Shown here: positions 9,016-15,850 of the stretch, in pieces
Layout of the letters: every line of letters starts with the position of its first letter
Position numbering within the stretch: the stretch's first letter is position 1
From: JAENVU01 sp046598395
GTDB taxonomy: Bacteria > Actinomycetota > Acidimicrobiia > IMCC26256 > JAENVU01
Assembly (NCBI GenBank): GCA_046598395.1
Contig: JBKJIQ010000009.1
Span: 269,998-333,997, forward strand
Direction of reading: 5' to 3'
Length of the DNA stretch: 64,000 nucleotides
Notes under the pieces: generated by a model
Database searches by the model: none
What the model saw: only the letters and a program-made list of their open reading frames with translations
Told to the model about the DNA's origin: nothing
Program-made: the position numbers and the translations under genes

Positions 9016-9132
9016 ATGGGCGACAAGTCCCCGAAGAAGAACGACGCAAAGAAGCCGTCGAAATCCATCAAGGAAAAGCGCGCCGACAAGCACGCGAAGA
9101 AGGGCGAGAAGCGCGGAGCAATGGGCGGCTAG
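9016..9132 (+). CDS. small very basic protein (38 aa, MGDKSPKK type)
   Basis: A 38-residue ORF with a strong AAAGGAG ribosome site 5 nt before ATG. About one third of the residues are Lys or Arg (MGDKSPKKNDAKK...), with no hydrophobic segment. The start sequence resembles short unnamed actinobacterial proteins beginning MGDKSPKK. Function is unknown; RNA/DNA binding or ribosome association is conceivable from charge alone. Independently transcribed between two unrelated genes. Confidence 0.75.
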   Translation: MGDKSPKKNDAKKPSKSIKEKRADKHAKKGEKRGAMGG

Positions 9133-9163
9133 CTGCGCCAAGCCAGGCGAGAGCTTCGGCGTC

Positions 9164-9169
9164 TACCCT
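9164..9169 (+). promoter_or_regulatory. -10 box (TACCCT) of a leaderless transcript
   Basis: TACCCT ends 7 nt before the ATG at 9177, with no ribosome site in between. This is the same geometry as at 4902. Confidence 0.5.
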
Positions 9170-9176
9170 CTGGCCG

Positions 9177-9605
9177 ATGGAAACCGCCACGGCCATCGAG
9201 TTCGTACGCGCGCAGCGCCAAGGGGTCCTCACAACCATTCGTCGCGATGGCCGACCGCAACTCTCGAACATCGTCTACACGGTGGATGAGGCCGGGATAA
9301 TCCGGATCTCGATCACGGCCGACCGGGCCAAGGCCAAGAACCTCATACGTGATCCGCGCGCTTCGCTCTACGTGACCAGTCAGGACTTTTGGTCCTACGC
9401 CGTCGTGGAAGGGTCCGCAGATCTCTCTCCGGTGGCCGCCACCCCAAACGACCCGACCGCCGACGAGCTCGTCGCGATCTACCAAGCCGTATCCGGCGAG
9501 CACCCCAACTGGGACGGGTACCGAGCCGCGATGGTGGCCGACAGTCGCCTCGTAGTCCGCCTCACGCCCACGAGTGCTTATGGGATGCTGCCCGGGGAGG
9601 GCTAG
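9177..9605 (+). CDS. PPOX-class F420-dependent oxidoreductase
   Basis: A 142-residue split-barrel flavin/F420-binding protein of the Rv1155/TIGR03618 type. It shows the N-terminal AIEFVRAQRQGVLTTIRRDG strand pair, SITADRAKAKNLIRDPR (cofactor phosphate loop) and a C-terminal VRLTPTSAYGM edge strand. Relatives reduce small molecules with F420H2 or bind F420/biliverdin. It heads an operon with the VOC protein (2 nt downstream) and the Gfo/Idh/MocA protein. The substrate is not predictable. Confidence 0.85.
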   Translation: METATAIEFVRAQRQGVLTTIRRDGRPQLSNIVYTVDEAGIIRISITADRAKAKNLIRDPRASLYVTSQDFWSYAVVEGSADLSPVAATPNDPTADELVAIYQAVSGEHPNWDGYRAAMVADSRLVVRLTPTSAYGMLPGEG

Positions 9606-9607
9606 CG

Positions 9608-9994
9608 ATGACGGTCACGGGGTTGGCGAATCTGGCCGTGCAAGTGTCGGACCTCGACACTGCGTGTGCGTTCTACGAGCGGGCCGGGGCCGAGGTGCGC
9701 GACCGTCTGTCGTGGCGCAACGGCGAGAGGGCCGACGTGTTCCTCGGACCGGTGATGATCACGCTCTTCACCCGAGCGATCTACCGCGACGACGTCATGC
9801 TGCCCGACGATTGCTTTCTCCACCCCGCACTCTTCACCGATGACCTCGACGCGGAACTCGTGGGACACGACGTCATCTGGGGCCCCGAGATCGTGGAGGG
9901 CGCCTTCGGACGGCGCCGGATCGCCTTCGTGAACGCGCCCGGCGGGATCAGACTCGAGTTCATGGAGCAGCTCGATGCGAGTGAGCCATCATGA
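9608..9994 (+). CDS. VOC (glyoxalase/bleomycin-resistance fold) protein
   Basis: A 128-residue protein starting at ATG 9608, with GGGAGG overlapping the end of the preceding gene. Two betaalphabetabetabeta modules are recognisable: LANLAVQVSDLDTACAFYERAG at the start and FVNAPGGIRLEFMEQLD at the end. The final Glu is a typical metal ligand. It overlaps the next gene by 4 bp (ATGA). It is likely a metal-dependent isomerase, lyase or dioxygenase acting with its operon partners. Confidence 0.82.
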   Translation: MTVTGLANLAVQVSDLDTACAFYERAGAEVRDRLSWRNGERADVFLGPVMITLFTRAIYRDDVMLPDDCFLHPALFTDDLDAELVGHDVIWGPEIVEGAFGRRRIAFVNAPGGIRLEFMEQLDASEPS

Positions 9995-11082
9995 GCTTCA
10001 CGCCGTATGACCGCCCGGTACGCGCGGCGTTCGTCGGGCTGGGACGGATCTACGACCTCAACGTGCGAGCATACGTGAACAACCCCGACGTCGAGGTCGT
10101 GGCGCTGGTCGACCCGAGTGAAGACCGCCGTTCCGAACGCCGGCGAGACTGGCCGGCTGCCCAAACGTTCGCATCGGTCGCCGAGCTCGCGGCCAGCGGG
10201 CTCGACGTGGACACGGTGGAAGCGCTGCTGCCGATTCCGCTCCACGTCGAAGGCGTCATCGAACTCCTGGCGAACGGCTGGCACGTCAATCTACAAAAAC
10301 CCATGTGCAACGACCTCGCCTCCGCGCAACGCATGCTCGACGCCGCTCGTGCGAACGACTGCGTACTGCGGGTAATGGAGAACTACCTGTTCTATGAGCC
10401 GCTCCGTCAGCTCAAGGCAACGGTGGAGTCCGGCGAGATCGGCGAGGTGAACGGTTACCACCTGAAGATGGTCGCAAGTTCGCGTGGCGGCTGGGAGGTG
10501 CCTGCGAGCAGTTACGAATGGCAGTTCCTGCAGATGCGTTACGGCCGCGGCATCCTGGTGTTCGACGATGGTTGGCACAAGTTGTCGACGGCCCTCTGGC
10601 TGTTCGGACCCATTCGGGAAGTACGCGCCTGGATCGGCGGGACCGAGGTCGTACCCGGTGTGGAAATCGATGCACCGACCACGCTCACCTGGGAGCACAC
10701 CAGCGGGATTCGCGGGGTCTGGGACATCACCCTGGCGACCGATATGTACCTCCGCTCCGACTACTACACCAACGACGAGCGCTGGGAGGTCACCGGTCGC
10801 CGCGGCTTCGCACGCGTCAACCGCTGCACCGGCCGCGGCATCCAACAGCCGAGTCTCGAGGTCTACGTCGACGGTGAAATGCGCAGTTACCACGCGCTCG
10901 ACGACGACTGGGCGAGCAGTTTCCGCGACTCGGGTCGCCACTGGCTCCGCTGGCTCCGGAGCGGCGAGGGACCACTGCTGTGGAGCGGGAATGAGGCAGT
11001 CGACGTACTGCGCTTTGCGCTCGCGGCCTATGCGAGCAGCGATGCGGGCGGAGTGGGCATCGATCCGGCCACGGTGACCTAG
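9991..11082 (+). CDS. Gfo/Idh/MocA-family NAD(P)-dependent oxidoreductase
   Basis: A 363-residue protein with an N-terminal Rossmann fold (VRAAFVGLGRIYDLNVRAYVN), the EALLPIPLHVEGVIELLANGWHVNLQKPM segment with the family EKP motif read as QKP, and a C-terminal substrate domain. The Lys of the (E/Q)KP motif is the usual catalytic or NAD-contacting residue. The family oxidises sugars, inositols and related alcohols. It is the last gene of the 9177-11082 operon, coupled by an ATGA overlap. Confidence 0.88.
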   Translation: MSFTPYDRPVRAAFVGLGRIYDLNVRAYVNNPDVEVVALVDPSEDRRSERRRDWPAAQTFASVAELAASGLDVDTVEALLPIPLHVEGVIELLANGWHVNLQKPMCNDLASAQRMLDAARANDCVLRVMENYLFYEPLRQLKATVESGEIGEVNGYHLKMVASSRGGWEVPASSYEWQFLQMRYGRGILVFDDGWHKLSTALWLFGPIREVRAWIGGTEVVPGVEIDAPTTLTWEHTSGIRGVWDITLATDMYLRSDYYTNDERWEVTGRRGFARVNRCTGRGIQQPSLEVYVDGEMRSYHALDDDWASSFRDSGRHWLRWLRSGEGPLLWSGNEAVDVLRFALAAYASSDAGGVGIDPATVT

Positions 11083-11240
11083 AGCGCTCACGGAGCGCTT
11101 GATCCACTGTTGGTTGCACCGGGCGAGCGGGGTATCCACCACGGTGGCCCATCCGGTTCCTACGATGAAGCCGCGGGCGGAGCCGTGTGGCGATCGCATT
11201 CGATCGACGGATCCCGCCCACTGAGCAAACGGAGGGCACC

Positions 11241-11528
11241 ATGCGTGCAATCACTGTCTCCCGCATCACCGGGCTCACCGCGTTGACTGCGTTCGGGATC
11301 CTCGCACCGCTGACCATCGCGGGTGCCGCGCAATACCCGAACGGTGGCCCGCCTCCTGAGGTGAGTCCCAACCGAGAACCGACCGCGGTAGCGAACAAGA
11401 CCGCGGTAAAACCGACGACGCTTCCGCTCACCGGTACCGACGTCGCGGAACTCGTGGCCATCGGTGGCGCGGCCGTTGGGGCAGGGCTCGTGATGACCCG
11501 ACGCTCTCGACACCGCACTCCGGCCTAG
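11241..11528 (+). CDS. small LPXTG-type surface protein
   Basis: A 95-residue protein starting at ATG 11241 (GGAGGG just upstream). It has a signal peptide (basic start, then TGLTALTAFGILAPLTIAGAA), a ~35-residue Pro-rich mature part, and a C-terminal sorting signal: LPLTG, a hydrophobic segment (VAIGGAAVGAGLVM) and a basic tail RRSRHR. Sortase would anchor it to the cell wall. With almost no mature domain it may be a stub, a spacer, or the remnant of a longer surface protein. Confidence 0.8.
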   Translation: MRAITVSRITGLTALTAFGILAPLTIAGAAQYPNGGPPPEVSPNREPTAVANKTAVKPTTLPLTGTDVAELVAIGGAAVGAGLVMTRRSRHRTPA

Positions 11529-11538
11529 ACGTCACTTC

Positions 11539-11955
11539 ATGACGACACGGATCGTCGAGACGATCGTCGGTGTCGATTGGACCAAGGCCAAGGCCGACCT
11601 CACTGCCGACGAGTTCGACAACGGTCGATCAGCTGCAGCGCTGGAGCGGGCGTTCGCCAACGCAACGTATGTTGCCATCGCATGGCACGACCACGCCGTG
11701 GTCGGCATGGCCCGGCTGCTCTCCGACGGCGTGTGCAACGCATACCTCATCGATGTGTGGACGTACTCGACCCACCGCCGGCGCGGCATCGCGACTGCGA
11801 TGATTCGTCGTCTGTGTGATCGCGTTCCCGGCCAACACATCGGCTTGCAAACCGACGACGCCCAAGCGCTCTACGCGTCCCTTGGTTTCAAACCCCAACC
11901 TCAGTTCATGGGGCTCGTCGTCGGGACGTGGCTCGACAACTCCGCCAACCGTTGA
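11539..11955 (+). CDS. GNAT-family N-acetyltransferase
   Basis: A 138-residue single GNAT domain. The acetyl-CoA pyrophosphate loop reads RRRGIATAMIRRL (R/Q-x-x-G-x-G/A pattern), preceded by the strand YLIDVWTYSTHR and followed by LYASLGFKPQPQF near the end. The acceptor (amine, protein or antibiotic) is not predictable. It starts 10 bp after the LPXTG gene and may be cotranscribed with it. Confidence 0.85.
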   Translation: MTTRIVETIVGVDWTKAKADLTADEFDNGRSAAALERAFANATYVAIAWHDHAVVGMARLLSDGVCNAYLIDVWTYSTHRRRGIATAMIRRLCDRVPGQHIGLQTDDAQALYASLGFKPQPQFMGLVVGTWLDNSANR

Positions 11956-12083
11956 ACCACGTTGAGCACCGACCCCGGATCGAACGATTCGAGAAACAGA
12001 CTGCACGCCAGCGCCGAGTGGCCTGATCCGTCCGTAAACTTCGCAGTCGAACATAATGCCGACGCCGCGAGAGGAGGCCACGC

Positions 12084-12377
12084 ATGGTCGGTCCCAGGAA
12101 GACCCCCACTGACGACGCGTATCCCGTGAGCGACGCCGAGCTCACGAAACAGGCCTTGGCCGCGAACCGCGATGCTCCAATGGAGAATGCCGTGCCGTTC
12201 GCCAGCGTCATCGACCCTGGCGGCGGCGCCGCGTTGCCTGCGTGGTACATGCCCGCACCGATGAGCGGCGGACCCCGTCTGCGCGGCTGGCGCCGAGGCA
12301 CGGTTCTGCTCTTCATCGTGTCGCTGCTGGTCATCGAAGCCGCGGGGCTTTGCAGCACCTACGGCCAGATCATCTGA
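12084..12377 (+). CDS. small tail-anchored membrane protein, hypothetical
   Basis: A 97-residue protein with a good ribosome site (GAGAGGAGG) 6 nt before ATG. The first ~70 residues are soluble and acidic to neutral; a single C-terminal hydrophobic helix (GTVLLFIVSLLVIEAAGLC) follows a basic RLRGWRRG stretch, so the N-terminus should be cytoplasmic. No recognisable family. Confidence 0.65.
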   Translation: MVGPRKTPTDDAYPVSDAELTKQALAANRDAPMENAVPFASVIDPGGGAALPAWYMPAPMSGGPRLRGWRRGTVLLFIVSLLVIEAAGLCSTYGQII

Positions 12378-12402
12378 CATCACGTTCACCGAGCGTGCAA
12401 GA

Positions 12403-12641
12403 GTGCACGGCATGGCAGCACTAGCCTCAGACGCGCGACCCGACCTCGACGCGGGGAACTTCTCGCTCTGGCTCACGGGCCTGCAGGTCGCGCTACGCAA
12501 CGAGGGCGATTCGGATGTGCAGTCGATGCCGCCGCGACCTATCTCCGCGACCACCGTGGCGATCTCCCGCCCGAGGCGGTTCCCGCCAATCCAACCCAGT
12601 TGGCGGTGCGGGCAATCGTGATGTGCGACGAAGTTCTCTAG
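12403..12641 (+). pseudogene. YkgJ-family cysteine-cluster protein, deleted core
   Basis: The first 34 or so codons (MAALASDARPDLDAGNFSLWL ... NEGDSDV) match the start of YkgJ-type zinc/iron-sulfur cluster proteins. At about 12517-12519 the frame that continues the family switches, giving AVDAAATYLRDHRGDLPPEAV to the stop at 12639-12641, which resembles the family C-terminus. The whole Cys-rich centre (normally CxxCxxCC and more, roughly 100 residues) is absent, so the gene is an internally deleted, frameshifted remnant. Confidence 0.65.
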
Positions 12642-12704
12642 GTGTGATGACCGGGCAGCCCACGCGACGGGCGTCGCTTCCGATCCGTCGTCAGCGCCAA
12701 GGCA

Positions 12705-12848
12705 TCAGGCCCATGAGCATGCGATGAACTCGCTGCAACCGAGCGTGGCTCGCATCATTCGCTCGGCGGCCTCGAGGTCATCGACCACAAACGCCTGTTG
12801 AAAGAGGCCGCTACCGATCTTCGAGAGCAGGTCACCGATGTCGGGCAT
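12705..12848 (-). pseudogene. 5' fragment of a VOC/glyoxalase-like gene
   Basis: A 47-codon ORF beginning MPDIGDLLSKIGSGLFQQ and continuing AFVVDDLEAAERMMRATLG, a typical first beta-alpha of VOC proteins (family members run 120 residues or more). It stops after CSEFIACSWA. Only the first strand-helix remains, so this is probably a truncated gene. Confidence 0.5.
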
Positions 12849-12961
12849 GGACGTATTCTTCCCTACGATCACCGGCCGGACCGAGATCCACCCGCTGGGT
12901 CAGCCAGCGCCGCCGGACCCCAACGTTGCGGGGCCGCGCGATATGTGGTCAAGTGCCTTCC

Positions 12962-13426
12962 ATGCCTTCGGAGTGGTCGCTCATCGGTCGCGTTGCCCTT
13001 GGGTTTGGCCTGGCTTTCATCGTCGGTTTCGAGCGAGAGCTGCGTGGCTCCCCGGCTGGTGACCGCACCTTCGCATTGGTCGGGGCGGCGGTCACCGCCA
13101 TCACCGCGACGCTCTGGAAGACCTCTCCACAAGCGGTCGCCGGCGCGATCACCGGGATCGGGTTCATCGGCGCCGGCGTGGTGCTCCACGGGGAAAACGT
13201 CTTCGTGCGAGGCATCACGACCGCGGCGGCGATCTTCGCGACCGCGGCCATCGGCACCACCGTGGGCACCGGACACGAGGTGCTCGGCATCGTGACCACC
13301 GTCGCAATCCTCCTGGTGCTCGAACTCCGCAACATTCCTGGACTCCGCCTCCTCGACGCGCGCCGGTACAGCCCAACGTTTCGAGACGACAACGATCCAC
13401 CCGAACGTCTCGGACGCGATCGATGA
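12962..13426 (+). CDS. MgtC/SapB-family membrane protein
   Basis: A 154-residue polytopic protein taken from ATG 12962 (an earlier in-frame start at 12926 adds a non-hydrophobic leader). It has the MgtC signature: GFGLAFIVGFERELRG in the first helix, TFALVGAAVTAI, then GAITGIGFIGAGVVL and a fourth hydrophobic segment. Relatives are inner-membrane proteins linked to Mg2+ limitation and to modulation of ATP synthase. The cytoplasmic C-terminal domain of full MgtC is missing, as in many short SapB-type proteins. Confidence 0.85.
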   Translation: MPSEWSLIGRVALGFGLAFIVGFERELRGSPAGDRTFALVGAAVTAITATLWKTSPQAVAGAITGIGFIGAGVVLHGENVFVRGITTAAAIFATAAIGTTVGTGHEVLGIVTTVAILLVLELRNIPGLRLLDARRYSPTFRDDNDPPERLGRDR

Positions 13427-13439
13427 GCACCACGGGGCC

Positions 13440-13907
13440 GTGATCGGGGTGGTCGCTCCATTCCGATTCGATCGAACCTGGAATTTCGACGTGTCGCCCA
13501 CCGATCTCTGGGCGGTGCTCACCCGTACCGACGACTACCCGGCCTGGTGGTCATGGCTCCGCGAGTTCGAGTCCGTCGGTCTCGAAGCGGGAACGGTGGC
13601 GCGTTGCACGATTCAGTCTCCACTCCCCTATTCGCTGCGCTGCCTTATCCGGATCGACACCATGGACGCCCCCCACCTGATCGCGACCACGGTGAGCGGT
13701 GATCTCCGCGGCCCAGCGCGTCTCGAAATCCGACCGGCCGGAACCGGCGCGTCCGCCCGGCTCGCATGGTCCGTAACCCTCGGAAACCCAGTTCTCGCCC
13801 ACACTGCGCGAATCGCGCGCCCGGCGATGGCATGGGCTCATGATCGGATCGTTGCCGTCGGGGTCGATCAGTTTCGCCGTCGCGCGCTCACCGAGTGGCC
13901 GCCGTAG
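13440..13907 (+). CDS. SRPBCC/polyketide-cyclase-like protein
   Basis: A 155-residue START-like helix-grip protein: FRFDRTWNFDVSPTDLWAVLTRTDDYPAWWSWL is a textbook N-terminal strand-helix of the SRPBCC superfamily. A helical C-terminus ends IVAVGVDQFRRRALTEWPP. The family binds hydrophobic ligands in a central cavity. The start is GTG 13440, 13 bp after the mgtC-like gene. The ligand is unknown. Confidence 0.8.
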   Translation: MIGVVAPFRFDRTWNFDVSPTDLWAVLTRTDDYPAWWSWLREFESVGLEAGTVARCTIQSPLPYSLRCLIRIDTMDAPHLIATTVSGDLRGPARLEIRPAGTGASARLAWSVTLGNPVLAHTARIARPAMAWAHDRIVAVGVDQFRRRALTEWPP

Positions 13908-14088
13908 CTGTCGGTGTCAACGACTCGACAACGGCAACGGACAGGGCGGAACTCGGGACTTCGGACCCTGGCTCCCCTGCTTCCATCAATCGACGATGCA
14001 CCCAGGAGGGCGCGTCGGTGGAACCCGAGAGCGCCCGGTGCGACGGCGAGCGGAGGACGCCCTTCACGGTTGCGTTTCCGAGGGACAT
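13888..14088 (-). pseudogene. 5' fragment of a deazaflavin-dependent nitroreductase (Ddn/DUF385-like)
   Basis: The ORF starts MSLGNATVKGVLRSPSHRAL followed by SGSTD, the usual N-terminus of F420-dependent nitroreductase-family proteins, but homology stops there; the remaining ~40 residues are unrelated. A TAGGTT box lies 6 nt before the ATG, so promoter and start look intact while the catalytic barrel is gone. Confidence 0.5.
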
Positions 14089-14094
14089 GGTTCG

Positions 14095-14100
14095 AACCTA
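14095..14100 (-). promoter_or_regulatory. -10 box (TAGGTT) of a leaderless start
   Basis: On the minus strand TAGGTT ends 6 nt before the ATG at 14088 of the nitroreductase fragment. Confidence 0.4.
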
Positions 14101-14189
14101 GGACAGCGACTCACGGCCTCGACAGAGGCCCTCGCCCTTGTTGATCGATCCGTAACGACCCCGCCCGCGCCGGGGTAAGGCCGCGCCGT

Positions 14190-15037
14190 CTAACGCGCGT
14201 CTGACCGCTCCACGAAGTCGACGAGGGCGTCGAGCTGATCCTGCGTCCCGATCGCGATAATCACGTGGCCCTCACGAATCTCGGTATCAGGATCCGGATT
14301 GGTCAGAAATCGGCCGTTCTCATCGCGGTCGGTCGCAAGACAAAGGCTGCCATACGCGCGCCCCCGATGCTTTGCGGGTTCACCACACGATCCGCACCCG
14401 CGCGCCGGAGCTTCTCGACGCTGCCTTGGCTTCGGGCGCGGGCCACGATAAAGAGTTTGGGATTGAGGGCACGGGCGCTGAGGGTGATGAACGAGTTATC
14501 CGCGTCCAGGTGGACGGCCGCCACCAGGGCGCTGGCCCGTTCGATACCCGCCTCCCGCAGCACGGCATCTTCGGTCGCGTCACCGACCTTCGCGGGATGC
14601 GAGATCCCGTCGAGCACGCTCGGATCGGCTTCCACGATGACCACGTCCCGACCGGCCTCCGCAAGCTCGTCGGCGATCGAGCGCCCAACCCGCCCCCACC
14701 CGCAAATGATGACGTGACCGTGCATCGATGCAATCGAATGTTCCATACGGCGTCTCCCGAGTAGTTCGTTGAGGCGACCTTCGATGAGGGTCTCGATCAG
14801 AACGCTGAACGCATAGAGCGCGGTCCCGACGCCGACAACGATCAAGGCCATTGTGAAGATCTGACCTGCCGCGGAAAGCGGTTCGACCTCGCGGAATCCG
14901 ACCGTGGAGACCGTGGTGACGGTTTGATACACCGCGTCGAGGGCCCCGAAGCCGAGCACCAAGTAACCGACGGTGCCGAATACCAACACCATCACAAAGG
15001 CGATCGACGCGCCGAGCAACCGGCGCCAGTGGCTCAT
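14190..15037 (-). pseudogene. two-helix K+ channel with RCK_N, disrupted RCK_C
   Basis: The intact frame carries two membrane helices around a pore loop with filter TVSTVGF, then an RCK/TrkA-N domain (GHVIICGWGRVGRSIADEL, VIVEADPSV, VGDATEDAVLREAG). It runs to AAFVLRPTA and hits a stop at about 14301. The expected RCK_C tail (DENGRFLTNPDPDTEIREGH ... ending at TAG 14190-14192) is present immediately after in another frame. About 50 residues between RCK_N and this tail are missing, with a cttgcgac-like match at the join. The pore and RCK_N could still be made, ending 255 codons from 15070. The chosen start at 15037 has a leaderless -10 box. Confidence 0.75.
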
Positions 15038-15044
15038 CGGCCCG

Positions 15045-15050
15045 AGACTA
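15045..15050 (-). promoter_or_regulatory. -10 box (TAGTCT) of a leaderless transcript
   Basis: TAGTCT on the minus strand ends 7 nt before ATG 15037 of the K+ channel gene. This decides for that start over the in-frame ATG at 15070. Confidence 0.45.
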
Positions 15051-15065
15051 CGTGACGACCGCCAG

Positions 15066-15138
15066 GACATCGTTCCGGTGGAACCGTCTGGAGATCGTTC
15101 CGTTTATGAGGTCGGATTTCCGTCGGGACATCGTTCCG
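15066..15138 (+). repeat. three copies of (G)A[C/G]ATCGTTCCG
   Basis: GACATCGTTCCG at 15066-15077 and 15127-15138, and GAGATCGTTCCG at 15091-15102. Repeats of a GACATCGTT-like word are typical of the ends of some IS481-type elements; an operator array between the channel and stress-protein genes is the alternative. No transposase is present nearby. Confidence 0.4.
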
Positions 15139-15232
15139 GAGTGTGCCGGCTCGGTCAGGTTGATCGAGTGGGGAGCGGGTCGTGTCCGAAGAGGAACCGC
15201 GTCAAGGGGCAATCCGGCGGCGGCCGAATCCA

Positions 15233-15664
15233 TCAACCGGTGTTCAGGTGACGGACCACGACCACCGGACACGGCGCGTGCAGGACGACTTGTTGGCTCA
15301 CGGAACCAAGGAGCAAACCCTTGAATCCACCTCGTCCCCGCGATCCCACCACGACAAGATCCGCGTCCGAGCAACTCTCCAACACCACCTGGGCGCCGCC
15401 GCCATCGGCCACCCGCGACTCCACGTCGATCCCCTCGAACTCGCTTCCCATCGCCGTCATCGCGGCGTCGAGTGTGTGCTGAGCCGCACTCTCGAAGACG
15501 GCCGGGTCGGGCCATCCCATCCCCGGACCGACCTGAGTGACCGGCAGCGTCCAACCACACACGACTCGCAAGGGAACTGCACGCATCCGTGCCTCACCCG
15601 CCGCAAACTGCAACGCGTCCATCGACGCGTCCGAACCATCGATGCCGACAACGACGACTCCCAT
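15233..15664 (-). CDS. universal stress protein (UspA family)
   Basis: A 143-residue Usp domain starting at ATG 15664 (AGGGAG upstream on the minus strand). The start strand VVVVGIDGSDASMDAL and the ATP-binding signature GSRGRGGFKGLLLGSVS (G-x2-G-x9-G-S pattern) predict an ATP-binding Usp. It is followed on the same strand order by an Rv2004c-like gene upstream (15851-17308). A DosR-like palindrome lies about 80-95 bp before the start, suggesting induction by hypoxia or nitric oxide as for mycobacterial Usps. Confidence 0.9.
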   Translation of the reverse strand: MGVVVVGIDGSDASMDALQFAAGEARMRAVPLRVVCGWTLPVTQVGPGMGWPDPAVFESAAQHTLDAAMTAMGSEFEGIDVESRVADGGGAQVVLESCSDADLVVVGSRGRGGFKGLLLGSVSQQVVLHAPCPVVVVRHLNTG

Positions 15665-15745
15665 GTGATCTCCCTCTCGCCCTGCGACCACGCCCGACTG
15701 AGCGAGGTCCAGTACCACTCTCGCGGACACGCACCGAGATGCCTA

Positions 15746-15759
15746 GGGACTGAAGACCC
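15746..15759 (-). promoter_or_regulatory. DosR/DevR-box-like palindrome GGGACTGAAGACCC
   Basis: It matches the mycobacterial DosR core GGGACTWWAGTCCC at 12 of 14 positions and lies between the APH-ATPase gene and the universal stress protein, both of families controlled by DosR in Mycobacterium tuberculosis. The site is upstream of the Usp start. No DosR/DosS gene is in the window. Confidence 0.45.
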
Positions 15760-15850
15760 TCGGTGCGCATTTCGAGTTTTCGCACCCTCTCGGAACACCG
15801 ACGTGCGCCGTCCTGAGTCACCGACCGGCTCCGCGGTGGGAAACCCGGCC

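Noticed and set aside
14081..14105. TTCGAA in a T-arm-like context suggesting a tRNA
   Set aside because: No acceptor, D or anticodon stems can be folded around it on either strand; it overlaps the leaderless promoter of the nitroreductase fragment.
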